Origin: Cristatella mucedo
Taxonomy: Eukaryota; Bryozoa; Phylactolaemata; Cristatellidae
Length of the DNA stretch: 64,000 bases
Reading direction: 5' to 3'
NCBI GenBank assembly: GCA_009760855.2
Contig: WPIO01000031.1
Location: 1,321,001 to 1,385,000, forward strand
Shown here piece by piece: positions 47,230 to 57,014 of the stretch. The stretch's first letter is position 1; each line of letters starts with the position of its first letter. Position numbers and translations under genes: made by a program. The notes under the pieces are model-generated. The model was not told the origin of the DNA and ran no database searches. It saw nothing but the letters and a program-made list of their open reading frames with translations.

Positions 47230-47984
47230 GTGAGTGCATTTGAGTCGCCGCTGCTTTGACTCGGTTCGGGTCTGCTCGTAAGCACTGTAGTTTATTCGAA
47301 TCTCGAAAACAGTTGATTACAGCCGAAGGGGAAAGCTACGGTGCCGATGGAGCCTGCAGTTGCTGTGTATCTTCCTTTCCAGCATATGTAAAAGTTCGTA
47401 GACAGAAATCTAGTTCTCTTAAGGCGCATTGTTTGAACACATTATTATCATTATTATTTTTTATGAAACAGACTTGGGTAGCATAACTGCAAGCCTTATG
47501 TTTCTTGCGAATGCGGGTGTGCCTTAAAGGGTTCGATCTGCGACAATGCTCGACTTTGGGTCCAGGGACTGAGTCGTTGCTGCGACGGAGATTTTGCCAC
47601 AGCTCACTTGCCCCAGGCTCTTTGCCTATGGGTAACTTGCCCGCACTTCACAATCTAGGTCGTGGCGCACGAAATTTGGTATAGCTAATCGCAAGCTGAG
47701 TGATAGCCATGGAAGGCTTTTCTGCCTCTATATAAATGAAACTGTCAAATAGCCTGATATGTACATTACTTCTTTTACTTAAATCTTGGGTTGTTTTCGA
47801 ATCAAAACTGACTCGTTATTAGCAAAACGCAAGTTATTAGCAAAAACATTAAGGTGATTGTGCTAAGAAAGAATTGTGGGAAGTAGTGCATGAGTAACGA
47901 CAAGCAACGGCTCGGAATAAGTATCGCCTTGGCATCTAACCTGATTTAGGAACGCCTCCCGGACTGTCGGCTTGACTCTCAGTC
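47230..47984. other. Intron with small L2/SINE tail remnant
   Basis: At 47380-47440 the words ccagcatatgtaaaagttcg and ctagttctcttaaggcgc look like an isolated L2-B/SINE-1 tail. Nothing else recognised. Confidence 0.45.
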
Positions 47985-48205
47985 GATGTGACTGTGTCTA
48001 TGCGTGCTAACACTGTTGCATGCTGCCACTAACCACACTTGCATCTGACCCTGTTCGTGTCACCCCTAACCATGTTATTCATGTTGTTTATCAAGCATGA
48101 TACCACTCACCATGCGATCGTGTTTCCTTTGCAGAAAATGTAAAGCGCTTAGAAAGAGATTGAGTTCTCTGAGGGCACTTTATCAAGTGTATTATTATTA
48201 TTATT
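47985..48205 (+). mobile_element. L2-B LINE 3' untranslated end
   Basis: Classic end: gcatgctgccactaaccaca, tgttgtttatcaagcatgat, aatgtaaagcgcttagaaag, gttctctgagggcac, then (TTA)n. Confidence 0.85.
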
Positions 48206-49170
48206 ACTTCTCTTAAACTTGAAAATCTCTCAGTAGGATCTTAACGCTTCCGTATGCTATACAAATACGCGGCTGGAAAGACTGTTCAATTGGGAAAGCG
48301 ACCTTAAGTGAAAAGAGACCTTAAGAGATATCACGGCGCTACAAAGATTTGACCAGATACTTTGTGCTTTCATTGAGGGCTGGACCAATGGCCTCCGAAA
48401 TCCGGGCCTACGACAGTGTCAGCTCTTCAATGTTGATATTTAACCGGAACTCATTTGACCTTCCTCTATTTTGTCTAAAACTTCGCTAGTGCACTAGTCT
48501 GCAGTGGGCTTCCGGTGCGTTTAAGCAAGAATTGCCCCACATTTCGTTCAGCAGATGGGTTCACTTCTGTTGACATACTTTCGGCTACAACAAAAAAAGA
48601 GCTCAGATGGCCAATCTATCCCGGCCACATCCAAAGCCCGCTCTCGCTCGAGCCCATAAATTGAACGCATCACTTGATCTATTCGATTGCGGTTAGGTGC
48701 TCGCACTTCATTGCTGAGGCCACGAGTTCAAGTCCTGAAAAGGGGAAACTTGTATCACCGGTTGCTAGCATTGTGAGACCTGCTATGAATCCCCTGCCGC
48801 TGTGTACGTAAATGGGGCAGTTAGGTAAGCCTCTGTATACTTTAGCGACAACCTTCGTGGGGCTCTAAATTCCACATTGCAATCTGTCACAGCAAGAAAC
48901 GAGCACGCGCACTCGTGCGCTAAGTACGGTCTAAGCTCTGATTCGTTAGCCGGCGCTGACGTACGAGAAAAGGCAGAACAGTGGGCCTCTTTTACTGAAC
49001 GGAAGCTTTCACTTTCCTACTCCCGTGCGATATAGCCCCTTAAAAACTCGCGATGAAAGTTGAGCTAACACAAAGGTCTTGTTTTATTTCCGTGCGGGCC
49101 GTGAAGACACACGGCCCCTCTCCCGCTGCCTCATGTGAGGCAGCGTATTGCTTCTGAAAAACTTTTAATT
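48206..49170. other. Intron, nothing firmly recognised
   Basis: A tRNA-head-like ggttaggtgctcgcacttca...cgagttcaagtcctg at 48690-48755 may be a decayed SINE head. No exon seen. Confidence 0.35.
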
Positions 49171-49290
49171 CATGGGTGTAGTGCCTCAAGAGAACTCAAT
49201 CTCTATCTAGCTCGCTTTTTACATGTGCCGTAAGGCTTGAACCCACGACCTTGGTCGTTAAAGGCGAGCACTCGAGCCCTGGGCCAAAGG
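49171..49290 (-). mobile_element. SINE-1 copy
   Basis: Reversed tail agtgcctcaagagaactcaa, body agctcgctttttacatgtgc, B box aggcttgaacccacgac; truncated at ctgggccaaagg. Confidence 0.75.
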
Positions 49291-49635
49291 GCATTGTGTG
49301 TGACTTCCTGTTTCCGGTCAACCAGGAGCCATGACAGAGCGTTTCGCAGCGATCTTGCGGATCTGTGCTTCGTTTTTCGAACACTGATTACAGGTTCGTT
49401 TTGGAGGCGTCTAAGAACTGGCAGCGTAGATGCTTTGTTGCCAATTGCTAAGGCGCGACATAACATATTTGCTATAGCCTAACAGAGTTCGCATGAGAGA
49501 GCTGATAGCGAGCTTGGATATTCGTCGTGACAGACGGTAAAACTTAAAATCGATATCATCATACAAATAATACCTGAGTCCACAGCTCATGCAGATAAAT
49601 AAATGGCAAGGTACTTTTGGGGTTTAAAAAAATCC

Positions 49636-49800
49636 TAGCTGATTAAACAGCCTCTTGTTGTATAGCTACAGAAGAGCCTTTACGGCTATCACCAACACTT
49701 GCAGTGGCGATAAAGGATCGCTCACCACAGGATTCGAACCCATGACCTCGGGGCCGAGGTCGTGAAAAGCAACAGCCTTACCTAGTGAGCCATTACGACT
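49636..49800 (-). mobile_element. SINE-2 copy
   Basis: Full set of SINE-2 words: agctgattaaacagcctctt, agaagagcctttacggctat, aaggatcgctcaccacagga, then the tRNA-like head reversed, with gggttcgaatcc and tggctcactaggtaagg. Confidence 0.82.
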
Positions 49801-49964
49801 TACTGGGGTTTCGCCCAACGTGTACGGTTTATTTACTAGGCTGTAAGCAAATGGCATACACGTGTGCTCTTTGTTCATGGGCTTGTACTAACTTTACTTA
49901 TTCATGTCTGCCGACCCATGTCAATGCTTTTATATCCGTCTGTAACTCCTCAAAGAGACAACGA

Positions 49965-50280
49965 CTACGTGAGTATTGCGCAGGTGAGTTTTCTCCAGCA
50001 CATTCAAAGACTGTGAGGCTTTTGGTATGCGTATGGTAGCCGTGCAGACTTCATCTCACTAAGCAAAGAGGAAGCGGGGAAGCATAGATGAATCAGGAGG
50101 GCAGTCAAGATAATCAATAGCATGGAAGTTGCAGCTCAGAACGGCTGGAAACGATGTGTCACAGTCGGCAGCAGGATAGTGAGTGTCGTTGAGTAAGAAT
50201 TGCGGAATTGAGGTCTGCAGTCTAGGACAAGCGGAACAAATGCTTTTGGCTAATGGCTCCCTGTCAGAAGGCGGCTGTCA
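49965..50280 (-). mobile_element. L2-A LINE 3' part, degenerate
   Basis: Words gtgagttttctccagcacat, ggcttttggtatgcg, gactaagcaaagaggaagcg-like and gtgtcgttgagtaagaattg match the end of L2-A at 4560-4790. No open frame. Confidence 0.7.
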
Positions 50281-50960
50281 TGTGAGTTAAAATACTCCTT
50301 GCTTTCTATTGGTGGTCGTCCTTACTCGGCGTTACTTTTAGATTAGAGAGCACGGTCCTAAAGCGATGGCGGCCATGACGAACTACTAGACTGCGACACT
50401 CACTTTCTCTACTTGCACTGATTAATAACCGTTTTTGTTTTAAGCACGAGCATGCTTGCTTGCTTTCTTGACCATTGCACAAGTTAATGCACATAGACTA
50501 CACACACGTCCGTCTCAGGTGCGCGCATGTGCCCACAATTGCACTCACTTTGTTGATTTGCCTGCTTTTGGTCAAATTTCGCCAGCAGCATGCTTTCTTG
50601 CATTGTACATGTGTGCATGCACAGCTATGATCACCTGAAGCGTGACGATGCCGATCGCTGAGGAGGAGGCGTACCCCGCCGCTTGCCAACCAGCGTAGCC
50701 AACCGCCGAGTCACTGCTCGATACGCGGAATGCCCAACAAGCAGGTCGAGTCACCCGAAGCATTTCTGGCGCCACTCTACTTACCGTTACTAAGAGGTCG
50801 TTAGCTTTTTTGCGTGAACTAGACCGAGATACAAAGCATAAATAGGAGATTTTACTGAACTTCATTCGAAAGCCCACAATTTCACCGTGCGTCTGGTTCA
50901 GCGTTGTCCCCACACTCCTCAAAAACTCTCGCCAAGACAGTCGAACGGATCCAGCCCTAA
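50281..50960. other. Intron, nothing recognised
   Basis: The 116-codon minus-strand frame (50572-50922) has no motif or support. Confidence 0.4.
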
Positions 50961-50965
50961 TAATA

Positions 50966-51133
50966 ACAGTAGCTGATTTGACAGCCTCGTTTGTATAGCG
51001 TCAGAGGACCCCTAACGGCAATCGCCGCCGCTTGCACTTGGCAATAAAGGATTGCCTACTGCAGGGCTCAAACCCACCCACGACCTCGGTCGTGAATGGT
51101 GACCACCTGACTTCCTTGGCTATTGCCCGCCTA
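50966..51133 (-). mobile_element. SINE-2 copy, diverged
   Basis: Words agctgatttgacagcctcgt, cctaacggcaatcgccgccg and ggcaataaaggattgccta, with head region ctcaaacccacccacgacct. Confidence 0.7.
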
Positions 51134-51253
51134 TCGCCCAGGGTGTTCCCACAGAGAAAATAACTAGCAGTAGCAGGGCTGGTTCAGGCTACCAGTGGTC
51201 CCGAAGAAATCCCTTGTGCCTTAAACGCCGCCATAATGAATAAAATATAAAAT

Positions 51254-51425
51254 ACTAGCTGATTTAACAGCCTCTTTTAGTATAGCGACAGAAGAGCCTT
51301 TACGGCTATCACCACTGCTTGCAGTGGCGATCGAGGATCGCCAACCGCTGGATTCGAACCCACGACCTCGGGGCCGAGGTCGTGAAAAACAACCGCCTTA
51401 CCTAGTGGGCCATTGCAGCTCACCA
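51254..51425 (-). mobile_element. SINE-2 copy
   Basis: Close to the copy at 49636 throughout, including gattcgaacccacgacctcg and gccgaggtcgtgaaaaacaa. Confidence 0.82.
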
Positions 51426-51553
51426 AGAAGAAGATCCGTCGCCTTGAACCCCTTGAGGAATGTTCCGACTTCAGCCTCTAACTAACCAGGTACGGGAGCA
51501 ATCGACCGCGTGTACATATACCATATACGAGTGCGTCCGACGTGCACCGTTCA

Positions 51554-51710
51554 CGTGCCGTCGCCCCCCCCCCCCGCGTCCGGTAAAGTCGGAATTAGTA
51601 CAGTGACAAACGCGAGCGCCCCTCCGACTTCTTGGCCGATGCTGGCCGTCCGCTAACCCTTCATTTCAGCACGGCTGCCCAGACCGAGCCGGCAGACTCG
51701 CTCGAGAGAC
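51554..51710 (+). pseudogene. Relict duplicate of an exon-intron-exon junction
   Basis: 157 bases closely match 52754-52909: the end of one long exon, the whole 73-base intron, its acceptor (catttcag at 51669), and the first 41 bases of the next exon. Similarity stops abruptly after gagagac. The frame behind the copied acceptor closes after about 35 codons, so it is a non-functional partial copy. A C13 run replaces part of the copied exon end. Confidence 0.85.
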
Positions 51711-52039
51711 AAGGATTTCTGCCGCACAACCGACTTCGGAGCTCCTGCCGTCGTCCCTGGGGTCGATACTTGCTTCAATGTTGATGTGCGTGGGCGGAAG
51801 GATGGCTGCCTGAATGCAACCAGCTCGAAGGCTCGTGCTCTACCATCCAACGAAAAGTACGGGCCGCGAAAATGGCGAGTAAATCTCAGATTGCCGCGAA
51901 ATCAAGGGTTTCAGTTCGATAAACCTCTTTCAACACCACAAACTACTCTCTTCTTCAGTTCTTGGTGTCTTGATGATTCACAGTAATGACGCCTAGGTCG
52001 TTGAGAGACGGGATGCCAACATTTAACTAATACATCTCA

Positions 52040-52195
52040 TTTGAATATCGCCCCAATAAAACTTAATCTCTTTCAAGGCCTACGTATCCCGCAGAGCCTA
52101 CGCATGCCGAGTTTTACGTATGCCGCAGAGCTCGAGCCCACGACCTCATTCATTAACCTTAACCCCCCCCCCCCGGCCCGCCTAACCAGGGCGGT
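52040..52195 (-). mobile_element. SINE-1 copy, diverged
   Basis: Reversed tail atcgccccaataaaacttaa, repeated body words (ccgcagagcctacg, ccgcagagctcgagcccacgac), and a C11 run in place of part of the head. Confidence 0.65.
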
Positions 52196-52380
52196 CATTT
52201 TGTCACAGCAATCATGACGAAAAACTTCGGTGCCGTTTAAAGACGAGCGAGCGGTATGCAGCTAGGTAGCAGATACATAGCGACAGGGTGACTATATTTG
52301 GTGTGAAATGCCGATTTCTAATAGGATTTCCGCCGAATTTCCTCAAGCCTCTGCGATCCCACTGTCTTGTTCCGCTGCAG

Positions 52381-52795
52381 ATCCGGCAACGCCGTTTAAG
52401 TCGGGCCGAGGCCCCAAGTACTCGCCGGAATTAACCAGCGCCGACCGGCTTCGACCGGTCGGCGCCGGCGGAGCCGCCGGAAGCGCTTCACGGCCGCTGA
52501 GCTCAGGAAGCCCGATCGACAACGACTCGAGGTTCGCGGGCGCTTCTCTCGTCAGCGGCGGCACGGAAGACCCTGACTTGAGCCACGGCCCGGCCGAGCG
52601 CTGCGGTCGCAGCCGCGGCGGCGCGGGGCGAGGCGGGCGGGCTCTCGAGGGTCAAATCGCCAGCACCCGACGTCGGCTCGAGGCCCGAGGCTGGGATCGG
52701 GCGTCGTCGGGCCGCTCGACGGGCAGCGCGATTCGGCAGCGGCCGCGGACGAGCGTGCCGTCGCCTCCGCATCCGATAAAGTCGGAATCGGTAAA
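52381..52795 (+). CDS. Long GC-rich exon, about 138 codons
   Basis: The acceptor cttgttccgctgcag is in phase 1. The frame is open to a stop at 52797, so the exon must end before it. A phase-2 donor (aaagtgaca at 52796) fits the phase-2 start of the next exon. A phase-0 donor (tcggtaaag at 52791) and a phase-1 site (agggtcaaa at 52651) are alternatives. The peptide starts D-P-A-T-P-F-K-S-G-R-G and is Gly/Arg/Ser/Ala-rich. The minus strand is also open over most of this length, as expected at this GC level. Confidence 0.55.
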
Positions 52796-52868
52796 GTGAC
52801 AAACTCGAGCGCCCCGCCGACGGCACCGTCTTGGCCGATGCTGGCAGTCCCCTAACCGTTCATTCCAG

Positions 52869-53785
52869 CACGGCCGCCCAGACCGAGCCGGCAGACTCGC
52901 TTGAGAGACGACGCTCGGCAGCTGCGGCGGCGGATTCGCGGGCGCCAGCCGACCGCAGCACTGACCGCCGCGGAGGAGCCAGGGGCGAAGGGTATTACGA
53001 AGCATCTTACGACGGAGCAGGAGGAGCGGCAGTCTCGGGACAGCCTAAATACACGGAGTCTCGACGAGAGTCAGCGCTCGATCGTACCGAGGGCGCCACC
53101 GCCGCTGAGGGAGCGCCGTCTGCCGCCGTCGCCGCCGCGTCCTCGACGAGTGCTTCGCTACGGCCCTCCGACGGCGCTCTGAGCTCGGCCGATGCTGCAA
53201 TGAGCGAGCTCACGGCGCCGTCGCCCCTCGACGCCCGGAGCGCCGCCATCGAGCCCAGCGACGTGTACTGGCGGCGGCACTACGTCCGAGGCTCGGGCGG
53301 AGGCACGGCGCTTGGGGCACCGCTGCAGCAGCGGAGTCCTGCAGAAGTGCTTCGCCGCTCCACCGATCCGCTCGCCGATGAGGCGGCCGCTGCCGACCTG
53401 CAGCCACCAGTCGGCTCGGAGCGGAGCGAGTGGTACTGGGCGCAACACACTGACCGCCACTCGGGCGAGCGCCACTCGCCCGGCACAGGCGCCAATCCTC
53501 GTCCTCGAGATGGCCGAGCGACCGGACCGTCGGCTCGCGCACCAGACGAGCCCGGCCAGCTGTCGCCGCCGGCGCCGCTCGCTCCGCTGACGGCCGACTG
53601 GCCGGCTCTGAAGACGCATCGACGAGAGACGTCGCACGACCTGCGAAGCACTGCTTTCATCGCATACATCGCGGCTCGTTGGCTGTCGCTGACGGTCGCG
53701 CGAGCGAGAGCGGCCGCTCGATACAACTCGGTGGTGACCGCCGAAGCCGAGTTCACGGCGAGCGATCCGCCGAAGAAGCTCGACG
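52869..53785 (+). CDS. Longest exon, about 306 codons, ends phase 1
   Basis: The acceptor is accgttcattccag and the donor is gacggtaggtc. The chosen frame stays open for the whole exon and meets the donor in phase 1. It contains G-Y-Y-E-A-S-Y-D-G, D-V-Y-W-R-R-H-Y-V-R-G, L-R-R-S-T-D-P-L-A-D and S-E-W-Y-W-A-Q-H. It requires a phase-2 start. The phase-1 frame at the same acceptor starts A-R-P-P-R-P-S-R-Q, which recalls the module start, and stays open to 53182. The frame of the first 310 bases is therefore uncertain. Ala/Arg/Ser-rich, probably disordered. Confidence 0.65.
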
Positions 53786-53877
53786 GTAGGTCGGCGTTCA
53801 CGTGAGGGACAGCTGTCGCCTGCTTCGGCTGCTGCCGCCGCCGAGGCAATTCGGCCATTTTCGTCGACGGCCATTCT

Positions 53878-53904
53878 CTCCCTCCCTCCCTCCCTCTCTC
53901 TCTC
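53878..53904. repeat. (CCCT)n/(TC)n short tract in intron
   Basis: A CCCT repeat followed by TC, just before the acceptor of the exon at 53918; it probably serves as its polypyrimidine tract. Confidence 0.85.
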
Positions 53905-53917
53905 GGTGCTTTTTCAG

Positions 53918-54631
53918 TGGCAACGCTCAGTCGGTCACCGGGCGCAACCGGCCCCCGCCGCGCGAGTCGCTTCGTCGAAGATTCTCCTGAGCCGGCTGGC
54001 CTGCCGCCGGGACTGCGGCGACAGCAGCAGCAGGAGCTGACGGCGCAGCAAACGCCTCCTCAGCAGACGCCGACGCAGCTGGGGAAGTCGTCGTTCGCCG
54101 GCCACCGCGCCCGAGGCTCCGTCCGCTTCGTTGAGATCGTCTCCGCCCTGCGGCAGGTCACTGTCGCGGCGGTAGGTAGCGGCGGCGGTGGTGCGGAGGG
54201 ACAGGTCGGTGAGGGCCTCGACGGCGGCGGTGGTATGCGCTCAGAGCTGACGATCGACGGCACTGCCATTCGTTTGTCTCACCGGCCGCTCGGCGACGCC
54301 GACGGCATGGCCAATGGCGGTGCTGCCGATCGTGCAAATGCTGGCCAACGGCTTCGGCACTCTCAGTCTCGCGAAGCTGTGGGCTCAGCTGCCCCAGGCT
54401 CGAACTCTCAGTCGAACAGCGCTCCCGCCGCCGCCGAACGAGGTCTGGCCGCCGAGGAGGACGGTGACCGCATAGACGCCTTCGCGATTTCGACGGCCCT
54501 GAGCGTGGTGGACGATACCGAAGCAGGCCGGCGGCGAGGAAGCGGAGCCGACCGTGGCCTCTACGGAAACGGACTTGGGCTTACGCTGCCGCCATCGTCG
54601 TCGGGGCGATCCCAGTCGCCGGAATTCCTCG
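53918..54631 (+). CDS. Long exon, 238 codons, phase 1-1
   Basis: A strong acceptor follows CCCT repeats (gtgctttttcag); the donor is ctcggtatttt. Intron before it: 132 bases. Starts A-T-L-S-R-S-P-G-A-T-G. A Gln-rich stretch lies near residues 32-58 (R-Q-Q-Q-Q-E-L, then Q-Q-T-P-repeats) and Gly runs near residues 87-108. R-R-A-S-R-F-V-E-D-S near residue 13 is a basic-x-S site. Ends S-Q-S-P-E-F-L-G. No domain recognised. Confidence 0.78.
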
Positions 54632-54795
54632 GTATTTTCTTTGACTTCGCGATTTGAAGAATCCTTTATTAGTTTCTTTTTCCATCGAATGTCTCGCAGA
54701 ATGGCGCGGGTACGCGAAAAACTTTCCTGCTGCAATTCAAAACATTGGACTCGCAGCGAGCCGCGACTTTCTTCCTCTCCCTCTCTCTGCTGCAG

Positions 54796-55077
54796 GAAGT
54801 GACGTGGGTCCACCGCTTCCCGCCGAGGAGCCCGCCATCAGCGGCCGAGAAACGCTGAGACCCGACACCGCGAGGCTCAGCGTCGGCGGCCGAGTGAGCA
54901 GTAGTCGGCTGTCGTTCGACGCCGCCCAGAACCACAGGAACAACAATAGGCGAAATACTTCCGGCCAGTCGTCGAACCTGGGCGAAATTATCAATGGGCG
55001 CGATACGTGGGCTTGGACCTCGGCCGACACGAAAAATGCCGGAACAGCACTCAGACTCGACTCGCTTGAGCTCGCCG
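54796..55077 (+). CDS. Exon, 94 codons, phase 1-1, N-N-N-R motif
   Basis: The acceptor is ctctctgctgcag and the donor is gccggtgagct. The intron before it is 164 bases. Contains R-L-S-V-G-G-R-V-S-S-S-R-L-S-F, then H-R-N-N-N-R-R-N-T-S-G-Q-S-S. The N-N-N-R-R-x-T motif recurs in the exons at 56862 and 63125 and links the GC-rich block to the 3' exons. Trp pair W-A-W near residue 75. Ends L-E-L-A-G. Confidence 0.82.
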
Positions 55078-56209
55078 GTGAGCTCGAGGCTGCTACAACC
55101 ACGAAACGCTAACGTGGCTCGGGTAGCGGCACGATGCTTGCAATCTGTAGAGCAGAAGCTCGCGATTCGCCGAAGACGACAACACCGCACTCAATACCTT
55201 TCGCGGTGGCACCCGGGCGCCTTAGAAAAACCGCAAAGAATTTCCCTATATATTGTGGCTCCATTCGGCAGGTGACTTCCGATTGACTCGTTTATAAGGT
55301 TTCAGCCAGGTCGTAAGTCTTACAATAATCTCGTTCATGCACAATTTCAGCCAGGTCGTAAGTCCTACAATAATCTCGTTCATACACAATCATAAATAGT
55401 TCATAAGCCACGGCTTGTCGCGGCTTTTTCATAAGTGGCTCTCAGCTCAAAGTCAGCGCTCTTCCACAAAGTTAATTAATTAAGCCCGATAAGCCTGCGA
55501 TTGCAGCTGTGACGTGCAATACAGTGGAGTCAATGAGTCTTAGTGTATGCCCCTATATTTCGCAGTGAACATAGACATACTCAGCAGATTGGAATCGGAG
55601 TAAGTGCCACTTGGACGTATTAAGCGGCCATGCTAAATACCCGGCCATGTTCAACGTGCAGGTCAGGGGAAATTACTTGCCGCTTTCCTAAAATTGCAAG
55701 CTGACCTGGCGCCGTTTGCTTTTATTATATTAAGCTAGTTATTTTTACTTAGTTGAGTATCCTGACTTTGTATCCGGAAATATGTCACTCTCATAAAGAG
55801 TTTGAGCTTAAACAAAATCCGACCAGTGACTGTCGGAATAGCAGGCTTTATGCCACTATCCACTTTCAAAAAAATGATATAATGAGCAGTAGATTGACTT
55901 GAACCGAAAGAGAACCGCCGAAGACGGTTTCAAAAACCTTTCCTGTAAGAACTGTCGCCCGTCTGCCGCGCCCTATTGCTACATGGTTTTAATTGGGTGC
56001 ACTTATGAGCAGAGCATTAATTCACCCCATCGAGTCAATTATGTATAGCAATTTTCTGAAAGACCGCGTTGCATATAAAAAAAAATAAAAATTCAACTGT
56101 CCATGTGACTCGTGCATCGTGCGAGTGACGATTGTATTCGACAGCCACTCTTATATGCACTGCATTATCGGAATTGCAGCATCCTACAGTGTCACGCCTG
56201 CAGTTGATT
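55078..56209. other. Intron, mostly unrecognised
   Basis: Holds a 45-bp tandem repeat (listed separately). No mobile element or exon seen otherwise. Confidence 0.5.
55300..55390. repeat. 45-bp tandem repeat, 2 copies
   Basis: The unit starts tttcagccaggtcgtaagtc and ends ctcgttcatgcacaa. The two copies differ at about two positions. Each holds a tttcag next to ggtcgtaagt, mimicking splice signals. Confidence 0.9.
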
Positions 56210-56475
56210 TGGATATGCATTTAGTGAGTCTCCGTGATTCATTCTGTATGTGCCTATGCGTGCTGACTGTGCACTGTGCATGCTGCACTGTGCAGGCTGC
56301 CACTAACCATACTTGCATACCGACCTTGTGCATGTCACAACTAATCATGTTATTCATATTGTCTATTGAGCATGCTACCACTAACCATTCAATTGTGCTT
56401 CCTTTGCAGCAAATGTAAAGTGCCTAGAAAGATATTGAGTTCTCTGAGGGCGCTAATTAAATGTATTATTATTAT
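56210..56475 (+). mobile_element. L2-B LINE 3' end, next to an exon
   Basis: 3' untranslated words gcctatgcgtgctgactgtg, ggctgccactaaccatactt and tattgagcatgctaccacta, then agtgcctagaaagatattga, ctctgagggcgcta and (ATT)n. The tail runs to about ten bases before the acceptor AG of the exon at 56486. Confidence 0.88.
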
Positions 56476-56485
56476 TATATTCTAG

Positions 56486-56779
56486 AGCAAGATGGCAGCC
56501 GTCAGCTCTTCCAGATGGCTGACCACGTGGAAGGCGCAGCAGTACCAAAGCAGTTTGATATAAGCACAGAAGACGTAGGAAGCATGGGCCCAGAGCAGCG
56601 AAAAATTTCGTTGACCGAGGTCTTGAGTCCGCTAAAAGAGGAGACTCTCCTAATGTCAACACTGCTTGACGGTGCCATTTCCGCATTCGAAACCGACGCA
56701 GCTGGTGCCAGTCCTCTTTTACCAACGGTCATTTTACCTGATGCGGAGCACCTGCCACGGATAGATTTCAACCAGCTGG
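56486..56779 (+). CDS. Exon, 98 codons, phase 1-1, I-S-L-T-E type
   Basis: The acceptor tattatattctag is built from an L2-B tail; the donor is ctgggtacacg. Starts Q-D-G-S-R-Q-L-F-Q and carries Q-R-K-I-S-L-T-E-V near residue 45. Acidic and hydrophobic residues follow (L-L-M-S-T-L-L-D-G-A-I). AT-richer than the long exons. With the next exon it forms a unit that resembles 62735-63298. Confidence 0.75.
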
Positions 56780-56861
56780 GTACACGAGCACTAATTAAAA
56801 GCGTTTTTGCAGTTACTTTTCACCGAATTTCATCCGCACTCATTTCCGGTGCGATTCGTAG

Positions 56862-57014
56862 AGGCGCCGGCGAAGGACGACAATCAGGAAAACTCCTTCA
56901 GCCTGTTGTCTTTCCTCGGCGCAAACAACAATCGCCGATCTACAGCGTTCAGTTGGTCTTCCAATGAAACTCGTGGAGCTGACCCGATCGTGATGGAAGC
57001 AGGCCAGGAATCAG
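56862..57014 (+). CDS. Exon, 51 codons, phase 1-1, N-N-N-R type
   Basis: The acceptor is tgcgattcgtag and the donor is tcaggtaagac; the intron before it is 82 bases. A stronger AG (gtttttgcag at 56812) would start the exon in phase 0, or in another frame that ends at a stop, so I reject it. Peptide: A-P-A-K-D-D-N-Q-E-N-S-F near the start, G-A-N-N-N-R-R-S-T-A-F-S-W-S-S in the middle, G-Q-E-S-G at the end. Confidence 0.75.

Noticed and set aside
53158-53874. 238-codon minus-strand frame, and others at 52503, 52652, 53280 and 54669
   Set aside because: Shadow frames of GC-rich plus-strand exons; no splice-bounded structure or motif on the minus strand.
56812-56970. Alternative use of the strong acceptor gtttttgcag at 56812
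   Set aside because: It gives phase 0 in the motif-bearing frame; the phase-1 frame from the same site ends in a stop and lacks the N-N-N-R motif.
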